NCBI RefSeq assembly: GCF_003382685.1
Contig: NZ_KZ859508.1
Location: 80,901-121,699 of the forward strand
Source of the DNA: Halorussus litoreus
GTDB taxonomy: Archaea; Halobacteriota; Halobacteria; Halobacteriales; Haladaptataceae
Direction of reading: 5' to 3'
Length of the DNA: 40,799 nucleotides
Made by a program: the position numbers and the translations under genes. How positions within the stretch are numbered: position 1 is the first letter of the stretch; each line of letters starts with the position of its first letter. The notes under the pieces were generated by a model, which ran no database searches, was not told the origin of the DNA, and saw only the letters and a program-made list of their open reading frames with translations. Shown one piece after another: positions 24,049 to 31,654 of the stretch.

Positions 24049-24669
24049 TCAGTCGCTCGTCTGACTGTACTTCTCGACCCACTCCTGAAGCGTGATGCCC
24101 ATCGCGGACTGGGTGATGGCGTTCGAACTCGCCGAGTTGGCGCTCTTGACCAGTTCGGCTTCGAGCGTGCGCTTGGGCACTTCCCCCAAGAAATGGGGAA
24201 TCGCGCGCTGGACCGAAAGCGGGCAGCCGACCTCGTGGGCCAGCGCGTAGCCCGACAGCGAGTGGGGAATCTCCTCGGTGGCGTACGTCGGGTCGGGATC
24301 GAGCAGTTTCTCGTCGTCGACGTGGTCGACGTACTCGTAGCACTTGCCCACGTCGTGGAGCAGGCAGGCCGCCCGGATCACGTCGAGGTCGGGGTCCGCG
24401 CCGTGGAAGTCGCGCTGTTCCTCGGCCGACCGGACCGCGATGCGGGTGACCCCGCGCACGTGCTCGACGTTGGTCTTCTCGTGGATGTTCCACGCGTAGG
24501 GCACGTCGAAAACGTCGGCCCAGCCGCCGCGTTCGAGGCCGAGCACCCACGCCTCGGTGACCTGCTCGCGGAGCGTCTCGTCCTCGATGTCGGCGATCTC
24601 GGGGAAGGCCTCGCGCACCTGCGCTTCGTAATCGGGTTTCCCATCGGTCTCGGGAGTCTCGTCGGTCAT
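24049..24669 (-). CDS. HD-domain phosphohydrolase-like protein
   Basis: A 206-residue soluble acidic protein with HD-superfamily metal-site motifs: NVEHVRGVTRIAV (first His), ACLLHDVGKCYEYV (the HD pair) and later EIPHSLSGYALAHEVG, with an IPHFLGE His. HD proteins hydrolyse phosphate esters of nucleotides; the specific substrate is unknown. The frame is open 41 codons upstream with threonine-rich residues; the ATG at 24669 (MTDETPETDGKP) begins the typical acidic haloarchaeal sequence. It is downstream of a long repeat-filled gap. Confidence 0.88.
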   Translation of the reverse strand: MTDETPETDGKPDYEAQVREAFPEIADIEDETLREQVTEAWVLGLERGGWADVFDVPYAWNIHEKTNVEHVRGVTRIAVRSAEEQRDFHGADPDLDVIRAACLLHDVGKCYEYVDHVDDEKLLDPDPTYATEEIPHSLSGYALAHEVGCPLSVQRAIPHFLGEVPKRTLEAELVKSANSASSNAITQSAMGITLQEWVEKYSQTSD

Positions 24670-24792
24670 GGTTCGCCAATCCGTCGGCGCGACCGTAATA
24701 GTTCGTGTCTCGGGGTGGTGTGTTTGATCTAGTGGAACCGTCTGCGTGCGCTCGGTTCGATTTTCACCGAGCGTGTGCTGTTTACCTTCCAC

Positions 24793-25004
24793 CTCGGCGC
24801 GTGCTGGCTTGTTTTTCCTCTGGCGCGCCTACTGATTCTTCCAACCCGGCGCGTGCTGGCGCGAGTTCATCTCGCGCCATCTCGTGCGAGGGACGAGGAC
24901 CGCAGGTCGGAGCGAAGCGGAGACCGAGGACCGCAGGAGGCTGGGGAGGTCTGAGGCTCGCTGTTGCGGTCGCGGTCACGCCGAGGCGCAAGCAATAGCT
25001 AGCT
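24793..25004 (+). repeat. Repeat half-element E4 (type A)
   Basis: Two outer motifs (CTCGGCGCGTGCTGGC at 24793 and CCCGGCGCGTGCTGGCGCG near 24845) precede GGGACGAGGACCGCAGG, GCAGGAGGCTGGGGAGG, TTGCGGTCGCGGTCACGCC and the core GAGGCGCAAGCAATAGCTAGCT. Next to the core it matches E7 (inverted) with one difference over about 33 nt. Confidence 0.75.
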
Positions 25005-25040
25005 TCTTGCTCTTTTCGTCGACTGTTCTGTGAGAGTCTA

Positions 25041-25240
25041 AGCTAGCTACTGCCGAGGCATATGAGAGACCGCCCAGCACAGCACCGCGACCGCACCGCA
25101 GCCTCGAACCTCCCCAGCCTCCTGCGCTTCTCGGCCACCGTCGGAGCAAGCTCCGACGAGCCCTCGGTCGCTGCGCTCCCGAGGACTACGGCCTGCGATG
25201 CTCGTCCCTCGCGCGCGTTGCTCGCGCGCGCCAGGTTCTG
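25041..25240 (-). repeat. Repeat half-element E5 (type B, inverted)
   Basis: Core AGCTAGCTACTGCC, then GAGGCATATGAGAGACCGC, CAGCACAGCACCGCGACCGC, CCTCCCCAGCCTCCTGCG, a hairpin (CGTCGGAGC 25139-25147 / GCTCCGACG 25150-25158, also found in E1) and a CGCGCG-rich outer end. The core-proximal sequence is the B type shared with E6 (inverted) and distinct from A-type halves. Confidence 0.75.
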
Positions 25241-25324
25241 AAATTATAATCGTCCAAGCAGGATTATCGCCATTCCACGCAAGGAGCGTTTCGAGAACGT
25301 TCGAGCGGTCGACCGTGGCCGACA

Positions 25325-25334
25325 CCTTTTAAAT
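25325..25334 (+). promoter_or_regulatory. TATA box of the LEA14-like gene
   Basis: CCTTTTAAAT is centred 27 nt upstream of the ATG at 25357. An earlier in-frame ATG (25333) overlaps this box and is therefore rejected. Confidence 0.65.
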
Positions 25335-25356
25335 GGTGGCGCGTCCGGCACCGAGC

Positions 25357-26514
25357 ATGGGACGGCTCACGTCGGCGTTGTTCGGTAGCACGCTCAAGAT
25401 ACTCGTCGCGGTCGTCGCGCTGCTGGTCGTCGCGGTCGCGGCCGGATTCGCGCTCGGGGTCCTCGGGACGCCGAGCGTCGCGGGCCTCCAGAACCAGTTC
25501 GGCGAGGTCACCGACGAGACGACCGAGATTCGGACCGAACTCGTGGTGAACAATCCCAACCCGTTCGGGGTGAGCCTCGGCGGGGTGTCGGTGAACTACG
25601 ACGTGTCGATGAACGACGTGGCGATGGCCAACGGCACGAAGGAGGGCGTCTCCATCGGCTCAGGAAACTCCACGCTGGCGTTCACCACCGTGATGCAGAA
25701 CGACCGCATCCCGGCGTGGTGGGCCAGCCACGTCAGGAACGACGAGCAGACCGCGGTGCAGGTCGACGCCGAGGTCCGGTCGGGGACGCTGGGCCGGAGC
25801 TTCGACGCCCCGCCGGTCGAGCGACAGGTGTCGACCGACGTCATCTCGCAGTTCAACTCGACCGAGACGCGGCCGATCAACGCGAGCCAGCCGCTGGTCT
25901 CGGACCCCGTGGCGTACGTCAACGAGACGGGCGCGCAGTGGGGCGAGGTCACCCGGGCCGAGACGCCAATCGACCTGCGCATGGTCGTCTACAACGACAA
26001 GCCCGTCCCGATGGCCATCACCGAGATCGGGTACGAGATCACGATGAACGACGTGGCGGTCGGCAACGGGTCGAGCGACGACGAGCACGTCATCGAGGGC
26101 CACACCGAGGAGACCATTCGGACGACGACCACCATCGACAACGACAAGCTCGACGAGTGGTGGGTCACCCACCTCGAAAACGGACAGGTGACCGAACTCC
26201 GCATCGACTTCTACGCCGAGGTCGAGGTCGCCGGCGAGACGTTCCGCGTCCCGCTGGAGGAGATGACCTACACCGAGACCATCGAGACCGACGTCTTCGG
26301 CGCGAAGGACGCCTCTGGCGGTGGGGACGACGGAACCGCAGGAGATTCGGAGGCGAACGAGGAAACCACGGCAGGCTCCGGCGACGAAGAGACGACCACC
26401 CCGAGCGACGAAGAGACGACCGACTCCGGCAACGAGGAGACGACCACCGCGAGCAACGAAAAGACGACCACCGACGACGGCATTCTCGCGCGCGGCGCAG
26501 AAGCAGTTCGGTAG
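25357..26514 (+). CDS. LEA14-like (WHy-domain) membrane-anchored protein
   Basis: A 385-residue protein. A single N-terminal hydrophobic helix (about residues 13-38) anchors it, with the rest outside. Two repeated LEA type 2 / WHy domains follow (about 40-165 and 180-320). Each has the ELVVNNPNPFGVSLGGVSVNYDV or DLRMVVYNDKPVPMAITEIGYEI pattern and an AWW or EWW motif (PAWWASHV, DEWWVTHL). The C-terminal tail (about 325-375) is low-complexity, with imperfect repeats of EETTT(P/A)S. WHy proteins are linked to desiccation or stress protection in other organisms; the role here is inferred. The tail may be a surface stalk and a target of O-glycosylation. Confidence 0.88.
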   Translation: MGRLTSALFGSTLKILVAVVALLVVAVAAGFALGVLGTPSVAGLQNQFGEVTDETTEIRTELVVNNPNPFGVSLGGVSVNYDVSMNDVAMANGTKEGVSIGSGNSTLAFTTVMQNDRIPAWWASHVRNDEQTAVQVDAEVRSGTLGRSFDAPPVERQVSTDVISQFNSTETRPINASQPLVSDPVAYVNETGAQWGEVTRAETPIDLRMVVYNDKPVPMAITEIGYEITMNDVAVGNGSSDDEHVIEGHTEETIRTTTTIDNDKLDEWWVTHLENGQVTELRIDFYAEVEVAGETFRVPLEEMTYTETIETDVFGAKDASGGGDDGTAGDSEANEETTAGSGDEETTTPSDEETTDSGNEETTTASNEKTTTDDGILARGAEAVR

Positions 26515-26557
26515 GCGACCGAAACGGCGTGAATCGCGCGACGCGAACCGACGCGGT

Positions 26558-27364
26558 TCAGAACGCGCTCAAACTCGACTGGAGCTTGCGGTCGCTCTCC
26601 TCCTCGCGAACTTCGTAGCCCACGAGGTCGCGCACGTCGACCGCGTAGGTCGTGCCGCCGCGTTCGAGCACCGCGACGCGGCCCTGCACACCGACTATCT
26701 CGCCGGTCGCGACGGTCTCGGGCACCGGCGCGGAGTCCAGTTCGAGGCCGTAGTCGAACGCGAACGTCTCCACCGGATCGAACTCCGCGAGCGCGGCCGA
26801 CCACGCCGCCTCGTCGACCTCGCGGTGGAGCCCCGCGACCTTCTCGGGCACGCGAACCCGGTCGGTGAACTCCTCGGCCAACTGCGATTCGATCTCACGG
26901 GCGATCCGGCCGTTCTCGACCGTCCGGAGGTGGGCGGCCCGGTCGGCACCCTGCTCGCGCAGGCGAGTTCGGAGTCGCCATTCCTTGGTCACGCCGACCT
27001 TGAACGTCGCGGGTGCGAACGCGGCGAGGTAGACGGCGTGGTTGTCGTAGCAGTCCATCTCGTCCTTGAGACAGGTGCCGGTACACCGGGCGCAGACCCA
27101 CGTGCTGGTGTGGCTGTCGCAGTACGGCGCGTCGGCGGTCGCACACTCGCGGTGGATCCGCCCGTCGAGCGCGCCCGCGCATCGGCGCTCGCCTAACGCG
27201 TACGCGAGACTCCGGCCCGACTCCAGCGGCTCGCGGCGCACCTCGCCCGCCTCCGCCACGAGCAGCGCCGGATCGCGGTGGTCCGACTCGGCGGTGTCGG
27301 CTCCGCGGTCGGCACCGCCATCTCGGGCGTCGGCGCGTTCGGTCTCGTACCCGACGACTTGCAC
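26558..27364 (-). CDS. DUF2797 family zinc-binding protein
   Basis: A 268-residue soluble protein with a Cys-rich centre: CAGALDGRIHREC, APYCDSH, WVCARCTGTCLKDEMDC. These suggest one or two structural zinc sites. Then come the conserved HAVYLAAFAPATFKVGVTKE segment and RLREQGADRAAHL, characteristic of DUF2797. The biochemical role of the family is unknown. It starts with GTG at 27364 (27362-27364 on plus reads CAC), with a TATA-like CCTATAGG about 25 nt upstream. It is divergent from the BsuPI-like gene and convergent with the LEA14-like gene. Confidence 0.9.
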   Translation of the reverse strand: MQVVGYETERADARDGGADRGADTAESDHRDPALLVAEAGEVRREPLESGRSLAYALGERRCAGALDGRIHRECATADAPYCDSHTSTWVCARCTGTCLKDEMDCYDNHAVYLAAFAPATFKVGVTKEWRLRTRLREQGADRAAHLRTVENGRIAREIESQLAEEFTDRVRVPEKVAGLHREVDEAAWSAALAEFDPVETFAFDYGLELDSAPVPETVATGEIVGVQGRVAVLERGGTTYAVDVRDLVGYEVREEESDRKLQSSLSAF

Positions 27365-27579
27365 GGACGGAGGTACGAGTCACGGTCCTATAGGCGTGCC
27401 GTTCGCCAATCGGACCCGGTCCGAAGTCGAGATCGCCGGCCCCGGCACCGACAACTACTCGGCGTGGCCGCCGCGCTGGGAGACGTCTCCAGCGACGACT
27501 GACGCAGAGCCCCGACATACGGACTGCTTTTTTGGCGTCGAACTATGCTGTGCCCAACTGCGTGGAGCCCGTCGCGTGG

Positions 27580-27590
27580 AAAAGTTTTCA
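27580..27590 (+). promoter_or_regulatory. TATA box of the BsuPI-like gene
   Basis: The A/T-rich AAAAGTTTTC is centred about 29 nt upstream of the ATG at 27615 and supports the short start. Confidence 0.5.
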
Positions 27591-27614
27591 ACGGCACGGC
27601 GGCGAATAGGAAGT

Positions 27615-27944
27615 ATGACGCTCGACAGTTCCGTCACCGCAACGCCGGAGGAGGACCGCGTCGTCTTCGAGTACACCGTCGAGAACGTCGGCGACGCGCC
27701 GGCGGAGATCACCTTCCGGAACGGCCTCTCGGCCGACTTCGCGGTACTGGACGACGGCGACGAGATCTGGCGGGCCAGCGACGGCCAGATGTTCACGCAG
27801 GCGCTCCGGACTGAGACAGTCGACGCCGGGGACAGCGAGACGTTCACCGAGGCGTGGGACGACCCCGACCCGGGCGACTACACCGTAGTTGCCACGCTGA
27901 ACGCCGGACCGGACGCGGAGGCCCGGACGGACTTCTCGGTGTAG
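27615..27944 (+). CDS. BsuPI-like (intracellular proteinase inhibitor type) protein
   Basis: A 109-residue all-beta protein with an immunoglobulin-like pattern: VTATPEEDRVVFEYTVENVGDAPAEITFRNG, then DEIWRASDGQMFTQALRTETVDAGDSETFTEAWD and PGDYTVVATLNA. This layout matches the BsuPI domain first described in a Bacillus intracellular proteinase inhibitor. No signal peptide is visible, so it should be cytoplasmic. Whether it inhibits proteases in haloarchaea is unknown. The open frame starts far upstream, but the ATG at 27615 has the right TATA spacing and starts the acidic region. Confidence 0.85.
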   Translation: MTLDSSVTATPEEDRVVFEYTVENVGDAPAEITFRNGLSADFAVLDDGDEIWRASDGQMFTQALRTETVDAGDSETFTEAWDDPDPGDYTVVATLNAGPDAEARTDFSV

Positions 27945-28043
27945 ACCCCCGACTACTCGGCCTTCGGAGAATCGACTCGGCGATGGTCCTTCCGCCCGTA
28001 ACGTTCCGAAACCCCCTAACCCGCCGACCACCGAGCTACTCCC

Positions 28044-28628
28044 ATGCAAGGCGAACCCGAGGTCGCGGTGCTCCGGCTCGGCCACCGGCCCGGCCGCGAC
28101 GAACGGATGACCACCCACGTCGGGCTGACCGCGCGGGCGCTGGGGGGCGACCGCGCGGTGCTGGCGGGCGACGCGAGCAAGTCCAAGGGGACCGTCGAAG
28201 ACATCACCGACCGCTTCGGCGGCCCGTTCGCGGTCGAGTTGACCGACAGCCCGCGGTCGGTCATCCGGGAGTGGGACGGCCGCGTGGTCCACCTCACGAT
28301 GTACGGCGAGCGAATCCAGGACGTGGAGAGCGAGATCCGGGCTGCCCACCGCGGGACCGAACCGGAGGGGCACAGTGGCAGTGAGGCAACCGACGGCGAG
28401 CCGATCCTCGTCGTGGTCGGCTCCCAGAAGGTGTCGTTCGACGTGTACGAGGCCGCCGACTGGAACGTCGGCGTGACCAACCAGCCCCACTCCGAGGTCG
28501 CGGGGCTGGCGGTGTTTCTGGACAGGCTGTTCGAGGGCCGGGAACTCGACCGGGAGTGGGCGGACGCCGACCAGACCGTAGTGCCGAAAGCGACCGGGAA
28601 GAAAGTCGTCCCCGCGGACGAGGAGTGA
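28044..28628 (+). CDS. tRNA (cytidine(56)-2'-O)-methyltransferase (aTrm56)
   Basis: Methylates the ribose of C56 in the T-loop of archaeal tRNAs, stabilising the elbow. The 194-residue SPOUT-fold protein has VAVLRLGHRPGRDERMTTHVGLTARALG at the N-terminus, then the knot-forming SAM-binding motifs ILVVVGSQKVSFDVYEAADWNVGVTNQPHSEVAGLAVFLDRLF near the C-terminus, all typical of aTrm56. A moderately acidic loop (about residues 105-123) lies before the SPOUT core. It stands alone; a weak TATA-like CCCTAACCC is about 28 nt upstream. Confidence 0.95.
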   Translation: MQGEPEVAVLRLGHRPGRDERMTTHVGLTARALGGDRAVLAGDASKSKGTVEDITDRFGGPFAVELTDSPRSVIREWDGRVVHLTMYGERIQDVESEIRAAHRGTEPEGHSGSEATDGEPILVVVGSQKVSFDVYEAADWNVGVTNQPHSEVAGLAVFLDRLFEGRELDREWADADQTVVPKATGKKVVPADEE

Positions 28629-28800
28629 CGGGGGCTCCGCAAGTGGCCGACGAAGAGCGACGCGGACTTGGGGAGGCGGTGGAATCCTATCGCCTCGGCT
28701 TCTCTTACCGCTCTTTCGGCTCTCGTGGGGAGTAACCCTCCGCTTCCATCACCGCAGTCGAACCGGACGCGTGTCGGCGGCCGGGGGTCCGCTCCGATGG

Positions 28801-28808
28801 ATTTAAAC
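28801..28808 (+). promoter_or_regulatory. TATA box of the tfe-DUF2110 operon
   Basis: ATTTAAAC is centred about 29 nt upstream of the ATG at 28834, giving a leaderless mRNA. An in-frame ATG at 28813 would overlap the promoter spacing and is rejected. Confidence 0.6.
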
Positions 28809-28833
28809 GGCTTTGCGCCCCCAGTTGAACACA

Positions 28834-29382
28834 ATGGCTTTTGAGGACCTGCTCGAAGACCCGGTAATCCAGAAATATCTTCACGAGCTGGTCGGTCCGA
28901 AAGGGATGCCCGTCGCGGCAGCGCCGCCCGACGGTGAGGTCACCGACGAGGAACTCGCCGAAGAGCTTGATCTGGAGCTCAACGACGTCCGGCGCGCGCT
29001 GTTCATCCTCTACGAGAACGACCTCGCGACCTACCGACGGCTCCGCGACGAGGATTCCGGCTGGCTCACGTACCTCTGGACGTTCCAGTACGAGAACATC
29101 CCGGACAACCTCGAAGAGGAGATGCACCGACTGCTCGAAGCGCTCGAGAATCGTCAGGAGTACGAGTACCAGCACGAGTTCTACCTCTGTGAGGTCTGCT
29201 CCATCCGATTCGAGTTCGGCGAGGCGATGGACTTCGGCTTCGAGTGCCCGGAGTGTGGCTCGCCGCTGGAGTCGATGGAGAACTCCCGGCTCATCGACTC
29301 GATGGAGCGGCGCATCGAGACCCTCCGCGAGGAGCTCAACGTCGAGCAACTCGAAGAGGCAGAGACCGAGGCCGAGGCGTAG
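28834..29382 (+). CDS. tfe: Transcription initiation factor E, alpha subunit (TFE)
   Basis: Helps RNA polymerase open promoters together with TBP and TFB. The 182-residue protein has an N-terminal extended winged helix (about residues 1-105, with VTDEELAEELDLELNDVRRALFILYENDLATYRR). Then comes a zinc ribbon with two CxxC knuckles (YLCEVCSIRFEFG and GFECPECGSPL, about 118-142). The C-terminus is an acidic helical tail. All family hallmarks are present. The next gene starts immediately after its stop codon, so the two are co-transcribed. Confidence 0.97.
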   Translation: MAFEDLLEDPVIQKYLHELVGPKGMPVAAAPPDGEVTDEELAEELDLELNDVRRALFILYENDLATYRRLRDEDSGWLTYLWTFQYENIPDNLEEEMHRLLEALENRQEYEYQHEFYLCEVCSIRFEFGEAMDFGFECPECGSPLESMENSRLIDSMERRIETLREELNVEQLEEAETEAEA

Positions 29383-30096
29383 ATGGTCGTACTCGCTACC
29401 AAGCTGTACGTCCAGGGCGACGCCCGCGAGCGCTCGCTCGACGCCCTCCGGTCGCTCGTCGACAACGCGGTCGGCGACCTCGACGTGGAGTACACCGTCG
29501 GCGTGCGCCACGACGACTTCGCGACGGTCACCCTCGACGGCGACGACGAGGTGGTCGCGCGTAACCTGCTCCGCGAGGAGTACGGCGAGATCACGCCGGA
29601 CTTCGAGCCGGGCGAGACGTACGTCGGCACCCTCGAAGGCTGGGACGAGGACGGCTTCGTCCTCGACGCCGGCGAGGAGATCCGCGTCCCCGCAAGCGAA
29701 CTCGGCCTCGGACAGGGGAGTCCGATCCAGATCGTCGAGCGGCTCGGCCTCGTCCAGCACGTCCCGCTCCGGTTCGTCTACGGTGGCGACGGCGACTCCG
29801 ATGCTGAAGCAGCGGATGGAGTCTCCGAATCCGGACCTCACCGGCTCGCCGACGCGGAGCGCGACCGCCTCTACGACTGGACCCGGGGTTCGGGCCGGGT
29901 GAACGTCAACAGCGCCACCCGCGGCGAGGTACGCGCGACGGTCAACCGCGCGGGCCACGCGCAGGACATCGTGACGGTCGAACGCCTCGGCCTGCTGGAG
30001 CAGAGCATCGTCTGCAAGGACGAGACCGACCCGCCGGGGCTGCTTTCGGCCATCGGTAACTACCTGCCAGCCGAGATCAGATGCGTCATCCCGTGA
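29383..30096 (+). CDS. DUF2110 family protein
   Basis: A 237-residue acidic soluble protein recognised as DUF2110 from its N-terminal part (ATKLYVQGDARERSLDALRSLVDN, then VRHDDFATVTLDGDDEVVARNLLREEYGEI). The central GETYVGTLEGWDEDGFVLDAGEEI segment looks like an S1-like beta barrel. The family is archaeal and commonly adjacent to tfe. Its ATG directly follows the tfe TAG with no gap, a strong sign of a shared function with transcription initiation, but no activity is established. Confidence 0.9.
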   Translation: MVVLATKLYVQGDARERSLDALRSLVDNAVGDLDVEYTVGVRHDDFATVTLDGDDEVVARNLLREEYGEITPDFEPGETYVGTLEGWDEDGFVLDAGEEIRVPASELGLGQGSPIQIVERLGLVQHVPLRFVYGGDGDSDAEAADGVSESGPHRLADAERDRLYDWTRGSGRVNVNSATRGEVRATVNRAGHAQDIVTVERLGLLEQSIVCKDETDPPGLLSAIGNYLPAEIRCVIP

Positions 30097-30145
30097 TTCG
30101 ACCCGACGACAACTCGATCCAAACGCGCCACACCACGACACGACC

Positions 30146-30916
30146 ATGAACCGGCGACTCCTCCTCGCGTTCGCGGCGGTCGCACTGCTGGCGGTCACGG
30201 CAGGCTGTGGCGGCGTGTTCGGCTCCGACCAGATCGGCGAAGAGCAGTTGGCGGGCGAGGAGTCGGCGAGCTACGACTGGAACACCACGGCCGACGTGAC
30301 GCTGAACGTCACCGACGGGGAGTACCGCGCGACGTACGACTTCTCGAACCGCTCGGAGCTCCGGGTGTACGAGCCCCAGACGCTCGGCGAGGAGGGCCCG
30401 GTGCAGGTCGGGACGGTCCGGTTCCGCTACCCCAACGGGACCGTGGTCTCGCTCGGTCAGGAGCGCGTCCGGACGACCGACTCCCGGACCATCTTCGAGC
30501 TGCCCGCCGACGAGGGGAAGCTGGCGTACACCGCATCTCACCGCGGCAAGTCGTTCAGCAAGCCAGTCCACGTCGAGGGATCATACGAGGTTATCCTGCC
30601 GGTGGGGATGCGGGTCGGCACGCCCATCCTGAGTAAGGTCCGGCCGAACGCCGACGACACCACCATTCGAGACGGCCGGACCCACATCGAGTGGGCCGAG
30701 GTGACCGCGAACACGCTCGTCGTCCGGTACTACCTCGCGCGCGACCTCACCATCTTCACCGGCATCATCGCCGCCGGCGTCCTGCTCGCGCTCATCGGGC
30801 TGGGCTACTTCCGGCGCCAGATCAAGGAGCTCGAACGTAAACGCGAGGAGATGGGGCTGAACGTCGACACGAGCGACGACGAGTTCGATCAGGGGCCGCC
30901 GCCGGGGATGGGCTGA
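30146..30916 (+). CDS. DUF5803 family lipoprotein with C-terminal membrane helix
   Basis: A 256-residue protein. The N-terminal signal (MNRRLLLAFAAVALLAVTAGCGG) ends in a lipobox with Cys21, so the mature N-terminus should be lipid-modified. An extracytoplasmic beta-rich domain (about 50-195) is followed by one transmembrane helix (TIFTGIIAAGVLLALIGLGY, about 206-226) and a charged cytoplasmic tail with a coiled-coil-like KELERKREEMG. The layout matches DUF5803, a haloarchaeal family of unknown function. A TATA-like ATCCAAAC at 30117-30124 is about 26 nt upstream. Confidence 0.88.
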   Translation: MNRRLLLAFAAVALLAVTAGCGGVFGSDQIGEEQLAGEESASYDWNTTADVTLNVTDGEYRATYDFSNRSELRVYEPQTLGEEGPVQVGTVRFRYPNGTVVSLGQERVRTTDSRTIFELPADEGKLAYTASHRGKSFSKPVHVEGSYEVILPVGMRVGTPILSKVRPNADDTTIRDGRTHIEWAEVTANTLVVRYYLARDLTIFTGIIAAGVLLALIGLGYFRRQIKELERKREEMGLNVDTSDDEFDQGPPPGMG

Positions 30917-30964
30917 CGTGCGAAAGAGCGCGTCCAACTGTTGGTTCGGCTGGTGACCAGCCAC

Positions 30965-31015
30965 CCCCTGGCCGACTGAAGGCCGAAGGCCATCCCCTGG
31001 CGGACTAAAAGGCCG
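30965..31015 (+). repeat. Short tandem repeat related to P-element ends
   Basis: CCCCTGGCCGACTGAAGGCCG (30965-30985) is followed by CCCCTGGCGGACTAAAAGGCCG (30994-31015). Both copies resemble the GGCGGACTGAAAGG end of element P1, suggesting a degraded or solo end of the P family between two genes. Confidence 0.5.
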
Positions 31016-31114
31016 TGGGATTTCGAAAATGTTCCGCCAACTTCAGCTGCTCATCCGAGCACAACCCTTCCGTCCCCGAGAAGATTGATAACGCGAAGCG
31101 TCCGATTGGAGAGC

Positions 31115-31552
31115 ATGTCACGTCGACCGACCGGTTCGCTCGGCGAGAACTCCTCCCAGCCGACCCGTCTGCTCGCGGCCATCCGGAGCCGAGCCGCCGG
31201 CGTCTGCGCCATCCTCGTCGTCCTCGCGGTCGTCGCGCTGCCGCATCCGCTGCCCGACCTCGCGCCGGGACTGTTCGTCCTCGTCGGAATTGCGGAGGGA
31301 GTGGGCCTCGCAGTGGCGGCCGAGAACCTCCTCCGGCGGCCCGCGACCGGCTTCGACCTCGGGCGCGCGAGCAAGCGCGTTGCCGGCGTCGCGGGCGCGA
31401 GCGCGGCGTTCGTCGTCGCCATGGCCGCGCTCGGCGTCGACCTCGGCCCGCGCGACCGGGCGTTGCTCGCCGGCGTTTGTCTCTCGGGGCCCGCCGCCAT
31501 CGTCGTCATCGACTACCTCAAGGCGCGGACGCGGGCGGACCTGTGGAGGTGA
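31115..31552 (+). CDS. Four-helix integral membrane protein, unknown family
   Basis: A 145-residue protein starting MSRRPTGSLGENSSQPTR with four hydrophobic segments (about residues 32-50, 51-69, 91-109 and 115-135). Short basic or acidic loops (ENLLRRPATGFDLGRASK, DLGPRDRA) lie between them. No catalytic or transporter motif is evident. The ATG at 31115 is preferred to an in-frame ATG at 31085, because a TATA-like GATTGATAACG sits at about 31084-31094. Function unknown. Confidence 0.78.
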   Translation: MSRRPTGSLGENSSQPTRLLAAIRSRAAGVCAILVVLAVVALPHPLPDLAPGLFVLVGIAEGVGLAVAAENLLRRPATGFDLGRASKRVAGVAGASAAFVVAMAALGVDLGPRDRALLAGVCLSGPAAIVVIDYLKARTRADLWR

Positions 31553-31623
31553 GTCGAGCGGCCTCCCGACACCGGGAGCAATCGACGGACGGAGTGTGAC
31601 GCCCCGACTGCGGGTAGCGTGAC

Positions 31624-31631
31624 GCTTTAGT
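31624..31631 (+). promoter_or_regulatory. TATA box of the alaX gene
   Basis: GCTTTAGT is centred about 28 nt upstream of the ATG at 31655. Confidence 0.55.
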
Positions 31632-31654
31632 CGGCCCGCCGACTCACCCCGCAC

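Larger units (their letters stand above)
24670..25356. other. Gene-free region with the E4/E5 repeat pair
   Basis: 687 bp divergent region between the HD gene and the LEA14-like gene. It holds E4 (24793-25004), a 36-nt spacer, E5 (25041-25240) and the promoter of the LEA14-like gene. No credible ORF. Confidence 0.65.
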
